Source: WHSW01 sp963846165 (GTDB lineage: Bacteria; Actinomycetota; Thermoleophilia; Solirubrobacterales; 70-9). Taken from it: 64,000 nt of DNA. Below are positions 25,895-34,411 of this stretch, piece after piece (the stretch's first letter is position 1; every line of letters starts with the position of its first letter). The notes under the pieces are model-generated. The model made no database searches and had not been told where the DNA came from. It saw only the letters and a program-made list of their open reading frames with translations. The DNA lies in contig CAWJUU010000004.1 in assembly GCA_963846165.1 (NCBI GenBank), forward strand, positions 1 to 64,000, written 5' to 3'. The position numbers were made by a program, and so were the translations under genes.

Positions 25895-26980
25895 ATGCAC
25901 CTCGCCACGCGCACAGCCACGACCCTGCTCGCGACCGCCGCGCTGCTCGCGCCGGCGGCGGCCGATGGATCGTGGACGATCAAGGGCCGCGGCTTCGGCC
26001 ACGGAGTCGGCCTCTCGCAGTACGGGGCCTTCGGCTTCGCCGAGCACGGCCGCAACTACAAGCAGATCCTCGACCACTACTACAAGCACACCAAGGTCGG
26101 TAAGGCCGGGGGCGAGAACGTTCGCGTGCTGCTCGGGTCGGGCGGCGGCTCGGTGGGATTCACGGGGGCTTCCCGCGCCTGCGGTGAGGGGATCGATCCC
26201 GATCGCGACTACTCCTTCGCGGCCGAGGGCGGCGGCGTCGTGCTGCGCGGCGGCGGCGGCAAGATCAAGGGCTGCGGCAACGAGGGCAAGGCGGGCAGCT
26301 CGCTGCGCATCGACGGCTTCGGGCGCTACCGCGGCAGCCTCGTCGCCCGCAACGACGACGGCTCGCTGCTGGTCATCAACCAGCTCGGGCTCGAGGGCTA
26401 CGTCAAGGGCGTGGTCCCGAACGAGGTCCCGTCGTCGTGGCCCAAGCAGGCGCTTGCGGCCCAGGCCGTGGTCGCGCGCTCCTACGGCGTCGCAACCTCC
26501 CGCGGCGGGGCCTTCGACCACTACGCCGACACCCGCAGCCAGGTCTACGGCGGCAAGGCCTCCGAGACGAGCGCGACCAACAAGGCGGTCTCGCAGACCA
26601 AGCGCGAGGTCGTCGAGCACAACGGCGAGACCGCGGTCACCTACTACTTCTCGACCTCCGGCGGCCAGACCGAGAATTCGGAGTTCGGGTTCTCGGGCGG
26701 CAGCAAGGTCCCCTACCTGAAGTCGGTCGACGATCCCTACGACGACGCCTCGCCGGTCCACACATGGACCATGAGGCTCTCCGACGACGAGATCGAGTCC
26801 GAGCTCACCGGCCTCTTCCAGGGCAAGCTGAAGAAGGTCGACGTGACCGAGCGCGGCAAGTCACCGCGGATCGTCCGCGCCCGCGTCGTCGGCTCCAACG
26901 GCTCCACCAGCGTCACCGGCGACACGCTGCGCGCCCGCCTCGGCCTGCGCTCGACCTGGGCGCGCTTCACGCACCGCTAG
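25895..26980 (+). CDS. SpoIID/LytB-domain protein (probable peptidoglycan lytic transglycosylase)
   Basis: 361 aa exported protein with a signal peptide (MHLATRTATTLLATAALLAP, cleavage near 23). SpoIID proteins cut glycan strands that lack stem peptides. GRGFGHGVGLSQYGAFGFA, normally near the C-terminus, is here at 30-48, so the order is permuted. GLEGYVKGVVPNEVPSSW at about 165-182 contains the conserved glutamate (E177) of the family, and KQALAAQAVVARSYG follows. TYYFSTSGGQTEN is another family block. No sporulation genes are seen, so a wall-remodelling role in growth or division is likely. Confidence 0.88.
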   Translation: MHLATRTATTLLATAALLAPAAADGSWTIKGRGFGHGVGLSQYGAFGFAEHGRNYKQILDHYYKHTKVGKAGGENVRVLLGSGGGSVGFTGASRACGEGIDPDRDYSFAAEGGGVVLRGGGGKIKGCGNEGKAGSSLRIDGFGRYRGSLVARNDDGSLLVINQLGLEGYVKGVVPNEVPSSWPKQALAAQAVVARSYGVATSRGGAFDHYADTRSQVYGGKASETSATNKAVSQTKREVVEHNGETAVTYYFSTSGGQTENSEFGFSGGSKVPYLKSVDDPYDDASPVHTWTMRLSDDEIESELTGLFQGKLKKVDVTERGKSPRIVRARVVGSNGSTSVTGDTLRARLGLRSTWARFTHR

Positions 26981-26987
26981 ACGTGGC

Positions 26988-27013
26988 GCGCACCGACCGA
27001 ACAGGCGGTGCGC
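26988..27013. terminator. bidirectional terminator hairpin
   Basis: GCGCACCG at 26988-26995 pairs perfectly with CGGTGCGC at 27006-27013 around a 10-base loop. It occupies the 33-base gap between the convergent stops of the SpoIID gene and the CrtC-like gene. Confidence 0.6.
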
Positions 27014-28000
27014 TCAGCCGTCCGGGTAGGGCTGCACCGGGATCCCGTGGTCGGTCTCGCGCATGCCGATCTCGTACGCGGCGGCGCCGACGCACTCGAG
27101 CCGGCGCGGCTCGGCGCCCTTGCGCTCGATCGTCAGCTCGAGGTCGGAGATCGAGCAGTTGAGCGTGTTGTGCTCGGGGCCCTTCGGGTCGGCGTAGACC
27201 CAGGCGACGAAGTTGCGCGGCTCCGATGAGACCCGGCCGCGGAGCTTGATCTCCTTGCCGGCCATCTCGAACTCGCACGCGGTCGGCTCGTCTTCGATCT
27301 TGGTCGAGCGGATGCGGTCGAAGCCGCCCAGCCGGTGCGTCTCGCCGTCGATCGCGAGGATCCCGTTGCCGACCCACGGCGTCGTCCACGGGCCGACCTT
27401 GATCCTGCCGAGCGCCGCGTCGAAGTAGCCGTCGCCCTCGCGGAACTCGTTCGCCTGGATCCAGGTCCAGCGCTCGGCGTGCTCGGCGCCCCAGTTGTGA
27501 CCGATCATCCCCGGCCAGGCGTCGACCTCGAGCTCGAGCCCGTCGACCGTGACCGTGCCCGAGTAGCGGGCGTCGGGGTACGGGGAGAGGAACTTCGTCT
27601 TCGGCAGCGGTGCGCCGTAGAGGAACTGGTATGGCAGGTGGTGGAAGGCCTCGGCCTCGGAGTCGAACTCGAGCTCCCAGGAAGCGGCCAGCTCGGCGGT
27701 CTCGACCCCGCCGCGCGCGCGGCCGGGCTCGAGCCGGGCGCCGGCGACCTCGATGTAGCCGCCGGCCGGCGCCGAGACCTCGGCGGCCGGCACGGTCACC
27801 TTCGTCGCCCGGGGGCCGGGAGCGTCGGCGTCGAAGAGCGTGAACCACAGCGACCCGTTCGGCTCTTCCCCCGGTCGCTTGTGGACCGTGTGGCGGATCC
27901 AGATCGCCTGGCCGCCTCCCGGCCGGGTTGCCTTGATGTAGAAGCTCTCGTAGTGCCCCGCGCCGAGGCCGGCGGCCGGAAAGCGCGCCTCGGTTCGCAC
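27014..28000 (-). CDS. CrtC/AttH-like (hydroxyneurosporene synthase family) protein
   Basis: 328 aa protein with the two-lipocalin-like architecture of the CrtC/AttH family. WPGMIGHNWGAEHAERWTWI, near residue 160, is the typical block (His and Asn-Trp-Gly). GHYESFYIKATRPGGGQAIW opens the first domain, and FVAWVYADPKGPEHNTLNCS is in the second. Some members hydrate carotenoids; most actinobacterial copies have unknown substrates, often lipids. No carotenoid gene is near, so the reaction is undetermined. The start GTG 27998-28000 has TAAGTT 6 bases before it, which indicates a leaderless transcript. Confidence 0.75.
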   Translation of the reverse strand: MRTEARFPAAGLGAGHYESFYIKATRPGGGQAIWIRHTVHKRPGEEPNGSLWFTLFDADAPGPRATKVTVPAAEVSAPAGGYIEVAGARLEPGRARGGVETAELAASWELEFDSEAEAFHHLPYQFLYGAPLPKTKFLSPYPDARYSGTVTVDGLELEVDAWPGMIGHNWGAEHAERWTWIQANEFREGDGYFDAALGRIKVGPWTTPWVGNGILAIDGETHRLGGFDRIRSTKIEDEPTACEFEMAGKEIKLRGRVSSEPRNFVAWVYADPKGPEHNTLNCSISDLELTIERKGAEPRRLECVGAAAYEIGMRETDHGIPVQPYPDG

Positions 28001-28006
28001 GCGCGG

Positions 28007-28012
28007 AACTTA
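28007..28012 (-). promoter_or_regulatory. leaderless-type -10 box (TAAGTT, N6, GTG)
   Basis: On the minus strand TAAGTT is followed by six bases and the GTG start at 28000. A transcript starting 7 bases after the box would begin at the start codon. Confidence 0.5.
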
Positions 28013-28039
28013 CAGGCGGCCGCGGCGGCGGAGGTACGG

Positions 28040-29702
28040 CTACTGCTTCGGGATCACGACCTGCGCGCAAGGCGGCGCGCCCGGCACGGAGCTGTCGCCC
28101 GTGTCCAGGACCGGCGCGTCGTTCGCGTCGAGCAGGTCGACCGTGAGCCGGCTCTTGGTCACCTCGACCTGTGCGTAGCTGAACTGGTCGATCGCGGCGC
28201 ACTGCATCCCGACTCCGTCCGGCGGCTGGCGGCTTGAGGAACGCGTCGTGGACCAGCGGGCCGCGCGGCCGGATTGCCGGCCGCGTCGCTGATCTCCAGC
28301 GCAGTAGCTGGCGGTGGCGATCGGGCCGGTGGTCACGTCGAGGATCCCGGAGTTCTGCACGCCGGCGCCGCCGAGCGTGTTGAAGCGGGCGTCGTTGACC
28401 AGGTTGCCGTGCACGTCGGTGGTCAGGAAGACGGCGTTCTTGACGTTCTTCTGCAGGTAGCGCGAGCACCGCCTGGCGCTCGGCCTCGTAGCCCTCCCAG
28501 CGGTCGTAGGGCGTCGCGTAGTACTGCTGGATCGGGACCTCGTTGAAGATCACCTTGAAGGTCGCGTCCGAGTTCGCGATCGCCTTCTTGAACTTCTGCA
28601 GCTGCTTCGCGCCGAGCATCGTCCGGCTCGGGTCGTTGATCGCCTCGACGCAGCCGGGCGGCGGCGGGTTGGCGAGCGGCGGGACGATGAGCGCGAAGAC
28701 GTCGCGGGTGCTCTGCGGCGCGGTCGGCGCGAGGTCGGGGTTGCCGCTGCCGGGCGGGTTGTCGCAGACGCCCGGGTAGTCGGCGCCGGTGGCTGCGGAA
28801 CGAGCGCTCGTCGAGGAAGAAGATCTCCAGGTTCTTGCCCCAGCGCGACCGTGCGGTAGATCCCGTTCTTCTTCTTGTAGGTGATCGGGTTGTAGTCGGT
28901 GAACGCGTCGACGCCGCGCTTGTAGAGCTTCTCGCCGTCGATGTTGACGTCGCCGACGCCGAGCGGGAAGACGTCCTCGCCGAGCGCGCGAAGTCGTTGA
29001 TGAACTCGTGGTCGTCCCAGTGCGCGTAGTAGGCGGCCGAGCCGCGCGCCTTCGCCCACGGCTTCATCGCCAGGTTCGTCTGGTAGGCGGCCCACTTCTG
29101 CTTCGTCGTCAGCGCGACGTCGGCGAGGCCGTACCCGGGCACCTCGGTGTCGGAGTAGATCGTGTCGCCCAGCAGCACGTTGAAGTCGTTCTTCTGCTGC
29201 GCGGATCGCGTTCCAGACCTCGAAGTTGTTCCAGTACGGGGTCGTCTCGCCCGGGCTGCGGCCGCGCGTCCTGGTCGCCGGAGAGCGCGAAGCGGATCGT
29301 CTGCTTGGACTTCGAGCTCGGGCGCGGTGGTGAACTTGCCGGTGTCGCTCTTGCGCGCCGCCGTCCATGCAGAAGCGGTACTTGTAGTCGGTGTCGGGCT
29401 CGAGCTTCTTGGCCTTCTTCTGGACCGTGTTGTCGTTCGAGCTCTTCGCCTTCGCCGTCAGGTCGCCGGCCTCGGGGTCGCAGCTTGCCGAACCCGCCCC
29501 TGTCGGTGAGCTGAACCTCGACCTCACCGCTCTTCTTGGCCTTCGCCCAGAGGATCGCCGAGCTCGAGGTGACGTCGCCGGAGGAGACGCCGAGCTCGAA
29601 CCCCTTCGCCTTCGCGGAGGCGCCGGGCGCGGCAACGAGCGCGCCGGCGACGGCGAGGCTCGAGACAAGACCGATCAGGCGGGTGCGCTTCCCTGCTAGC
29701 AC
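28040..29702 (-). pseudogene. phoD: alkaline phosphatase D (PhoD)-like phosphodiesterase, about ten frame breaks
   Basis: Secreted Ca/Fe-type phosphodiesterase/phosphatase broken into short frames. In order along the minus strand: a signal peptide (TRLIGLVSSLAVAGALVAAP), the N-terminal domain FELGVSSGDVTSSSAILWAK, KKLEPDTDYKYRFCMDG, the metal site LLGDTIYSDTEVPGYGLADV, YYAHWDDHEFINDFA, GKNLEIFFLDERSF, MLGAKQLQKFKKAI, TTDVHGNLVNDARFN and the end GDSSVPGAPPCAQVVIPK. Each motif is intact but in different frames, with breaks spread over 28.2-29.5 kb. It is either the worst-sequenced gene here or a true pseudogene. GTG 29702 is chosen as start because TAGGCT lies 8 bases before it; ATG 29720 is upstream in frame. 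Confidence 0.75.
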
Positions 29703-29710
29703 TGCGGCGC

Positions 29711-29716
29711 AGCCTA
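29711..29716 (-). promoter_or_regulatory. leaderless-type -10 box (TAGGCT, N8, GTG)
   Basis: On the minus strand TAGGCT is followed by eight bases and GTG 29702. The box lies within the first codons if ATG 29720 were used, which argues for the GTG start. Confidence 0.45.
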
Positions 29717-29728
29717 ACATGGCCGCCC

Positions 29729-31257
29729 GTGCAGGAGGAGAAAAGCCGCCGTGGGGGGTTTCTCGCTCGCGTCGCCGGCGGCACGCTGCTGCTCGTCGGC
29801 GCCGCGGGCGCTGTCGCGGCGCTCGCGCTCGCGCTCGGGCTCGGGCAGCGCGACCCGCTCGACCTCGACGTGATCAAGATCGCCCGCGAGGCGAGCGCCG
29901 CTGCCGCGCCCGAGTCGGATCCGTTCGCGTGGACGGCGTCGCGGCGGCGAGGAGTTCGAGAGTCGCGCCGCGACCGGCGCCTCGCACGTGATCTACGAGA
30001 TGAGCCCGGGCGGAGCGGCCGCCTCGGCCGAGCGCACGGCGGCCTACCGCGACCGGATCGAGGGCGCCGCGGTTCGCCACGGGATCGACCCGGACACGCT
30101 CGAGGCGGTGATCTTCTTGGAAAGCGCCGGGCGCCCCGAGGTCAGCGCCGGCCCGACTCCCGAGGCAGCTTCGGGGCTCGCGCAGATCATCCCCTCGACC
30201 GCGACCGACCTGCTCGGGATGGAGGTGGACCTGGCGCGCAGCATCGAGCTCACCGAGCAGCTCTCCACCGCGCGAACGCCCGAGCAGGCCGAGCGGCTGC
30301 GCGCGCGAGCGCGCCGCGATCGACGAGCGCTTCGATCCCGAGAAGGCGATCGAGGGGGCCGCCACCTACCTCGAGATCGCCTCCGATCGCTTCGGCGCCG
30401 ACGACCTCGCGGTCGCCTCCTACCACATGGGCATCGGCAACCTCGAGAGCGTCCTGCGCGCCTATGCCCGCAGCGGCGACCAACAGCCGATCGGCGATCT
30501 CGTCGCCTCCGAAGGCCTCTCCTACGCCCAGGTCTACTTCGACTCCTCGCCGTTCGCGCACGAGCAGGCCCACGAGCTGCTCACGGGCTTCGGCGACGAG
30601 TCCTCGGAGTACCTGTGGAAGGTGCGCGCGTCGGAGGGCGTCATGCAGCTCTACCGCAAGGATCCCGAGCGACTCACCGAGACCGCCGAGCTGGCGACCG
30701 CGAAGGCGACCCTGGAGGAGGTCTTTCACCCCGAGGCCGAGACCGAGGTGTTCGAGGATCCCGGCGCGATCGAGGACGCGGTCGGCGACGGTGAGCTCGC
30801 GCGGTTGCCGTTCGAGCCCGGGCTCGGCTGGATCCCCGACGACTCGCTCGGCGAGCTGGCCCCGGAGCTCGATCAGGAGCCCGAGCTCTACCGCGCGCTG
30901 CGCCCCGAGGCGCTGGCGACGCTCAGCTACATGGCCGGCCTCGTCCTCTATGCCTCGAACGAGCCGGCGCCGCTGCTGGTCACGAGCGCGGTCCGCGACC
31001 GCACCTACCAGGAGCTGCTGATCGGCGTCAACCCCGAGGCGACGAGCGAGTACTCGCTCCACACCACCGGCTGGGCGTTCGACATCAAGCGCGAGTACGC
31101 CTCCCGCCGCCAGGCGGTCGCCTTCCAGCACATCCTCGACCGACTCAGCTCGCTGGCGCTGATCGACTACGCGACCGAGCCGGGTGCGATCCACGTCACC
31201 GTCTCGGAGCGCGGCAGGGAGCTGCTCGACCCGGCCCGTGGTGCGCTCAGACCTTGA
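29729..31257 (+). CDS. lytic transglycosylase fused to a D,D-carboxypeptidase-like domain, two frame breaks
   Basis: About 510 aa. A basic start and a membrane anchor (GGTLLLVGAAGAVAALALAL) are followed by a soluble-lytic-transglycosylase domain: AVRHGIDPDTLEAVIFLESA with catalytic Glu, then GLAQIIPSTATDLLG and VASYHMGIGNLESVL. The C-terminal domain reads PLLVTSAVRDRTYQELL, SLHTTGWAFDIKREY and GAIHVTVSERGRELL, an H-x6-D...H metal site like M15/DUF5715 carboxypeptidases. Frames break near 29950 and 30310. So one exported protein may cut both glycan and peptide parts of the wall. GTG 29729 is 26 bases from the divergent phoD start at 29702. Confidence 0.8.
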
Positions 31258-32320
31258 TGTGGACGACGTCGCCGTCGGCGACCACGTAGTCGCGGCCCTC
31301 GGTGCGCAGCAGGCCCTGGTCGCGGGCGGGGACGAAGCCGCCCGCCTCGACCAGGTCCTGCCATGAGATCACCTCGGCGCGCACGAACGCCTGCTGGAGC
31401 TCGGTGTGGACCTCGCCCGCGGCTTCCCAGGCGGTCGAGCCGCGCCTGAGCGCGCGCGCCATCGCCTCCTTGCCGGAGTCGGCGGTGAAGAACTGGATCA
31501 GCTCGAGCAGGTCGAAGGCGGCGTGGACGAGCCGCTCGAGACCCGACTCGGCGATCCCGAGGCCGGCGCGCATCTCGGCCGCCTCGGCGTCGGGAAGCTC
31601 GCCGAGCTCGGACTCGACCAGGGCCGAGATCGCCACCGCGACCGCGCCGACGGCGCGAGCGTGCTCGGCGACCGCCGCGGGCACCTCGTCGACGCCCTCG
31701 TCGACGTTGGCGACGTAGAGGATCGGCTTCGAGGTCAGCGCCGCGAGCTTGCGCGGGGCGTCCTCGGCCCCCGCCGGCACCGGCACCTCGCGGACCGCCC
31801 GGCCGCCGGCGAGCGCCTCGACGACGGCCTCGAGCCACTCGCGCTCGGCGACCGCCTGCTTGTCGAGCGAGCGGGCCTGCTTGGTCACCCGTTCGAGCCG
31901 GCGCTCGGCCTGCTCGAGGTCCGCCGCCAGCAGCTCGGTCTCGATCAGCTCGATGTCGTCGAGCGGGTCGATGCGCCCCTCGGGGTGCGCGACGCCCCCG
32001 CTCGAGTGGCAGCGGACGACATGGCAGATCGCGACCGTCTCGCGGATCGCGGCGAGGAACTGGTTGCCGAGCCCCTCGCCCTGCGAGGCGCCGCGCACGA
32101 GCCCGGCGATGTCATGGAACTCGATCGTCTCGTGGACGACCTCGCTCGCCGCGAGCGTCTCGGCGACGCGCTCGATCCGCTCGTCGGGGACGGGGACGAT
32201 CGCGACGTTGGGGTCGATCGTGGTGAAGGCGTAGTCGGCGGTCTCGGCGCCGGCGCGGGTGAGCGCGTTGAAGAGCGTCGACTTGCCGGCGTTCGGCAGC
32301 CCGACGATGCCGATCTTCAC
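31247..32320 (-). CDS. ychF: YchF/OLA1-family ATPase
   Basis: Universal TRAFAC P-loop NTPase of 357 aa that prefers ATP and binds ribosomes or the stress machinery. VKIGIVGLPNAGKSTLFNAL has the P-loop at residues 8-15, then FTTIDPNVAIVPVPDERIER and FHDIAGLVRGASQGEGLGN (G3). The G4 position is YVANVDEG instead of NKxD, as expected for YchF. The TGS domain at the end reads LIQFFTADSGKEAMARALRR and ends ADGDVVHIKV. GTG 32320 overlaps the stop of the PAP2 gene (GTGA), making it last in a five-gene leftward operon. It meets the transglycosylase gene with an 11-base 3' overlap. Confidence 0.95.
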   Translation of the reverse strand: MKIGIVGLPNAGKSTLFNALTRAGAETADYAFTTIDPNVAIVPVPDERIERVAETLAASEVVHETIEFHDIAGLVRGASQGEGLGNQFLAAIRETVAICHVVRCHSSGGVAHPEGRIDPLDDIELIETELLAADLEQAERRLERVTKQARSLDKQAVAEREWLEAVVEALAGGRAVREVPVPAGAEDAPRKLAALTSKPILYVANVDEGVDEVPAAVAEHARAVGAVAVAISALVESELGELPDAEAAEMRAGLGIAESGLERLVHAAFDLLELIQFFTADSGKEAMARALRRGSTAWEAAGEVHTELQQAFVRAEVISWQDLVEAGGFVPARDQGLLRTEGRDYVVADGDVVHIKV

Positions 32321-33045
32321 GCGGTCGCGGGATCGACGGGGTCGTCGGCCGCGACCGGCGCCGCCGCGCCGCCGTTGCCCGTTGCCCGGCGGCTCGCGTG
32401 GGCGCGCTGGTTTGCATCGACGGCGAGCTCGAACAAACGCTCCTCGGTTGGCGACGCCCCGAGTCCGGGAACCAGCCTGCCGAGGCAGTAGCCGAGCGCG
32501 GCCCCGCCGAGCACGTCGGACGGGTAGTGCATGCCGAGATAGGGCCGACCGATGCAGATCGCCGCGGCGAGCGCGAACAGGTAGGGGCGCGCCCGCGGCT
32601 CGACCCGTCCGCACGCGGTCGCCGCGGCGACCGAGGACGTCGCATGGGCGGACGGGAACGAGAGCTTGGTCGGCGCCCTGGCGAGCGGAGGGTGCTCCTC
32701 GATCAGCGGCCGCTCGCGGCCGACCGAGACCTTGGCGAGGAAGTTGATCCCGACCGCGATTGGCCCGGTGGCGCCTGCGGCCAGCCACTGGCGCCGGCGC
32801 TTGGGGTCGATCGACGCCCCGACGGCGCCGATCCCGACCCAGACGGCCGCGTACTCACCGGCCAGGCCGAGCGCCTTGATCACCGTCTCGATCGGCTCCT
32901 GGTGACCACGCGTGCGCAGGAACCGAAGCACGACCTGGTCGGCATCCCCCAACGCGGCGAGCACTGGGTGGCGCGTGCGGCGGGCGAACAGCGAGCGGCC
33001 CTTGCTGCGCGCGAGCACCGTGCCGCGACGTTTGCGTTCGAACAC
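32317..33045 (-). CDS. PAP2-family lipid phosphatase
   Basis: 242 aa membrane phosphatase starting at GTG 33045 (VFERKRRGTVLARSKGRSLF). The three phosphatase motifs are present: KVSVGRERP (K-x6-RP), FPSAHATS (PSxH) and GRPYLGMHYPSD (R-x5-H-x3-D). Hydrophobic helices surround them. It would remove phosphate from phosphatidate, undecaprenyl pyrophosphate or phosphatidylglycerophosphate. It lies between a phospholipase D/cardiolipin synthase-like gene and ychF in the same operon, with a diacylglycerol kinase-like gene upstream, so lipid-phosphate turnover is the shared theme. The last 40 residues are a charged Ala/Pro-rich tail. Confidence 0.88.
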   Translation of the reverse strand: MFERKRRGTVLARSKGRSLFARRTRHPVLAALGDADQVVLRFLRTRGHQEPIETVIKALGLAGEYAAVWVGIGAVGASIDPKRRRQWLAAGATGPIAVGINFLAKVSVGRERPLIEEHPPLARAPTKLSFPSAHATSSVAAATACGRVEPRARPYLFALAAAICIGRPYLGMHYPSDVLGGAALGYCLGRLVPGLGASPTEERLFELAVDANQRAHASRRATGNGGAAAPVAADDPVDPATA

Positions 33046-33064
33046 GGGCGCCAGGATACGGGGG

Positions 33065-34411
33065 CTAGAGCTCCCGGCGGAGCACCGTGGTCGCCGCCTC
33101 GGTCGCGCGCTGCAGCGGGCCGCGGCCGTTCCAGCGATCGGCATGGATCTCCTCTGAGCGACCGAGGTCGCGCTCGAACGCTTCCGAAAGTTCGGCCGCG
33201 AAGCGCTCGTCCCAGATGCAGAGCGTGACCTCGTCGTGGAGCTGGAACGAGCGGTTGTCGAAGTTGATGGTGCCGACCGACGACCAGGCACCGTCGATGC
33301 AGAGGGTCTTCGCGTGCAGCATTGTCGGCTGGTACTCCCAGATCCGCGCTCCCGCCTCGAGCAGCTGTTCGTAGGCCGCCCGCCCCGCGACCCGGACCAA
33401 GCCCTTGTCGATATGGGGGCCCGGGACCAGGATGCGGACATCGACGCCGCGCTCGGCCGCGGCGCAGAGCGCGTCCGTGAACGCCGGGCGGGGGACGAAG
33501 TAGGCGGCGGTGAGTTGGATCGTCCGGCGCGCCGACGAGATCGCCAGGTAGTACAGCGCCTCGGCATTGGTATCGCCGACCTTGGCGCTCGAGCGCACGA
33601 GCTGCATCCGCCCGCCACCGTCGACCGGCTCGAGCTCGGGCAGGTAGCCCTCGCCCGAGAGCACCTCGCCGGTGCCCTCGAGCCAGTTTTCGGCGAACGT
33701 TCCCTGCATCCCGCGGACCACCGGACCGCGAACGCGCACGTGGGTGTCGCGCCAGTGCTCCGCGTCCTCGGCGTCTCCCGTCCACTCACCCGCGATCCCG
33801 ACGCCGCCAGTCATCCCGACGCGGCCGTCGGCGATCAGCAGCCGCCTGTGCGTCCGGTTGGCGACTCGCTTGATCGCGTACGGCTTCGGCGGGCGAAAGA
33901 GGATCACCTTGACCCCGGCCGACTCCATCTCGTCGATCAGCGAGCGCTCCATCTTCGCCGCTCCGAGCGCGTCGAGGATCACGTTGCAGCGCACCCCGTG
34001 TTGCGCCCGCTCACCGATCGCACCCGCGACCTCGGCGGCGATCTCGCCGCGCCAGTAGACGTACGTCTGGACATTCAGCGTCTGCTGCGCCGAGGCGATC
34101 GTCTCCAGGAAAACGGGGAAGATCCGATCGCCGTTGATCAGCAGCTCAGCACGGTTTCCGTCCGAGATCGGCGCGCTGGTGAGCGCCTCGGCGGCGCGCA
34201 GGAAGTTCTCCGAACCGACCTCGATGTCGGTGGCGACCTCGTAGCCGAAGGCGCCCTCGCGACGGTGGCGAAGACTGTCGGCGGCGTACCAGCCGAGCAG
34301 CGCGGCGCCGGCGAGGGCCGGAGCGCCGTAGGTGCGCAAGGCCTGTCCGAGTCTTGGACCTTCGCGGCGCACGCGCGGCGGCTCGACTCGGAGGTCGCGC
34401 ATGAGTCTCAT
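33065..34411 (-). CDS. cardiolipin synthase/phospholipase D-like protein with altered first HKD motif
   Basis: 448 aa, with one possible N-terminal membrane segment (YGAPALAGAALLGWYAADSL) and two PLD domains. The second HKD motif is normal: MLHAKTLCIDGAWSSVGTIN (H-A-K-x4-D). The first reads THRRLLIADGRVGMTGG, in which the catalytic lysine is arginine (H-R-R-x4-D). The rest resembles bacterial cardiolipin synthases (QQTLNVQTYVYWRGEIAAEV, GMQGTFAENWLEGTGE). It may condense phosphatidylglycerol into cardiolipin; the substitution could lower or change activity. The start overlaps the end of the DagK-like gene by 4 bases. Confidence 0.85.
   Translation of the reverse strand: MRLMRDLRVEPPRVRREGPRLGQALRTYGAPALAGAALLGWYAADSLRHRREGAFGYEVATDIEVGSENFLRAAEALTSAPISDGNRAELLINGDRIFPVFLETIASAQQTLNVQTYVYWRGEIAAEVAGAIGERAQHGVRCNVILDALGAAKMERSLIDEMESAGVKVILFRPPKPYAIKRVANRTHRRLLIADGRVGMTGGVGIAGEWTGDAEDAEHWRDTHVRVRGPVVRGMQGTFAENWLEGTGEVLSGEGYLPELEPVDGGGRMQLVRSSAKVGDTNAEALYYLAISSARRTIQLTAAYFVPRPAFTDALCAAAERGVDVRILVPGPHIDKGLVRVAGRAAYEQLLEAGARIWEYQPTMLHAKTLCIDGAWSSVGTINFDNRSFQLHDEVTLCIWDERFAAELSEAFERDLGRSEEIHADRWNGRGPLQRATEAATTVLRREL

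Noticed and set aside
27014..28000. Carotenoid 1,2-hydratase assignment
   Set aside because: The fold is CrtC/AttH-like, but no carotenoid genes are present, and most actinobacterial members are uncharacterised.
32321..32788. Upstream extension of ychF
   Set aside because: It is the PAP2 gene read in another frame; VKIGIVG at GTG 32320 is the normal YchF start.
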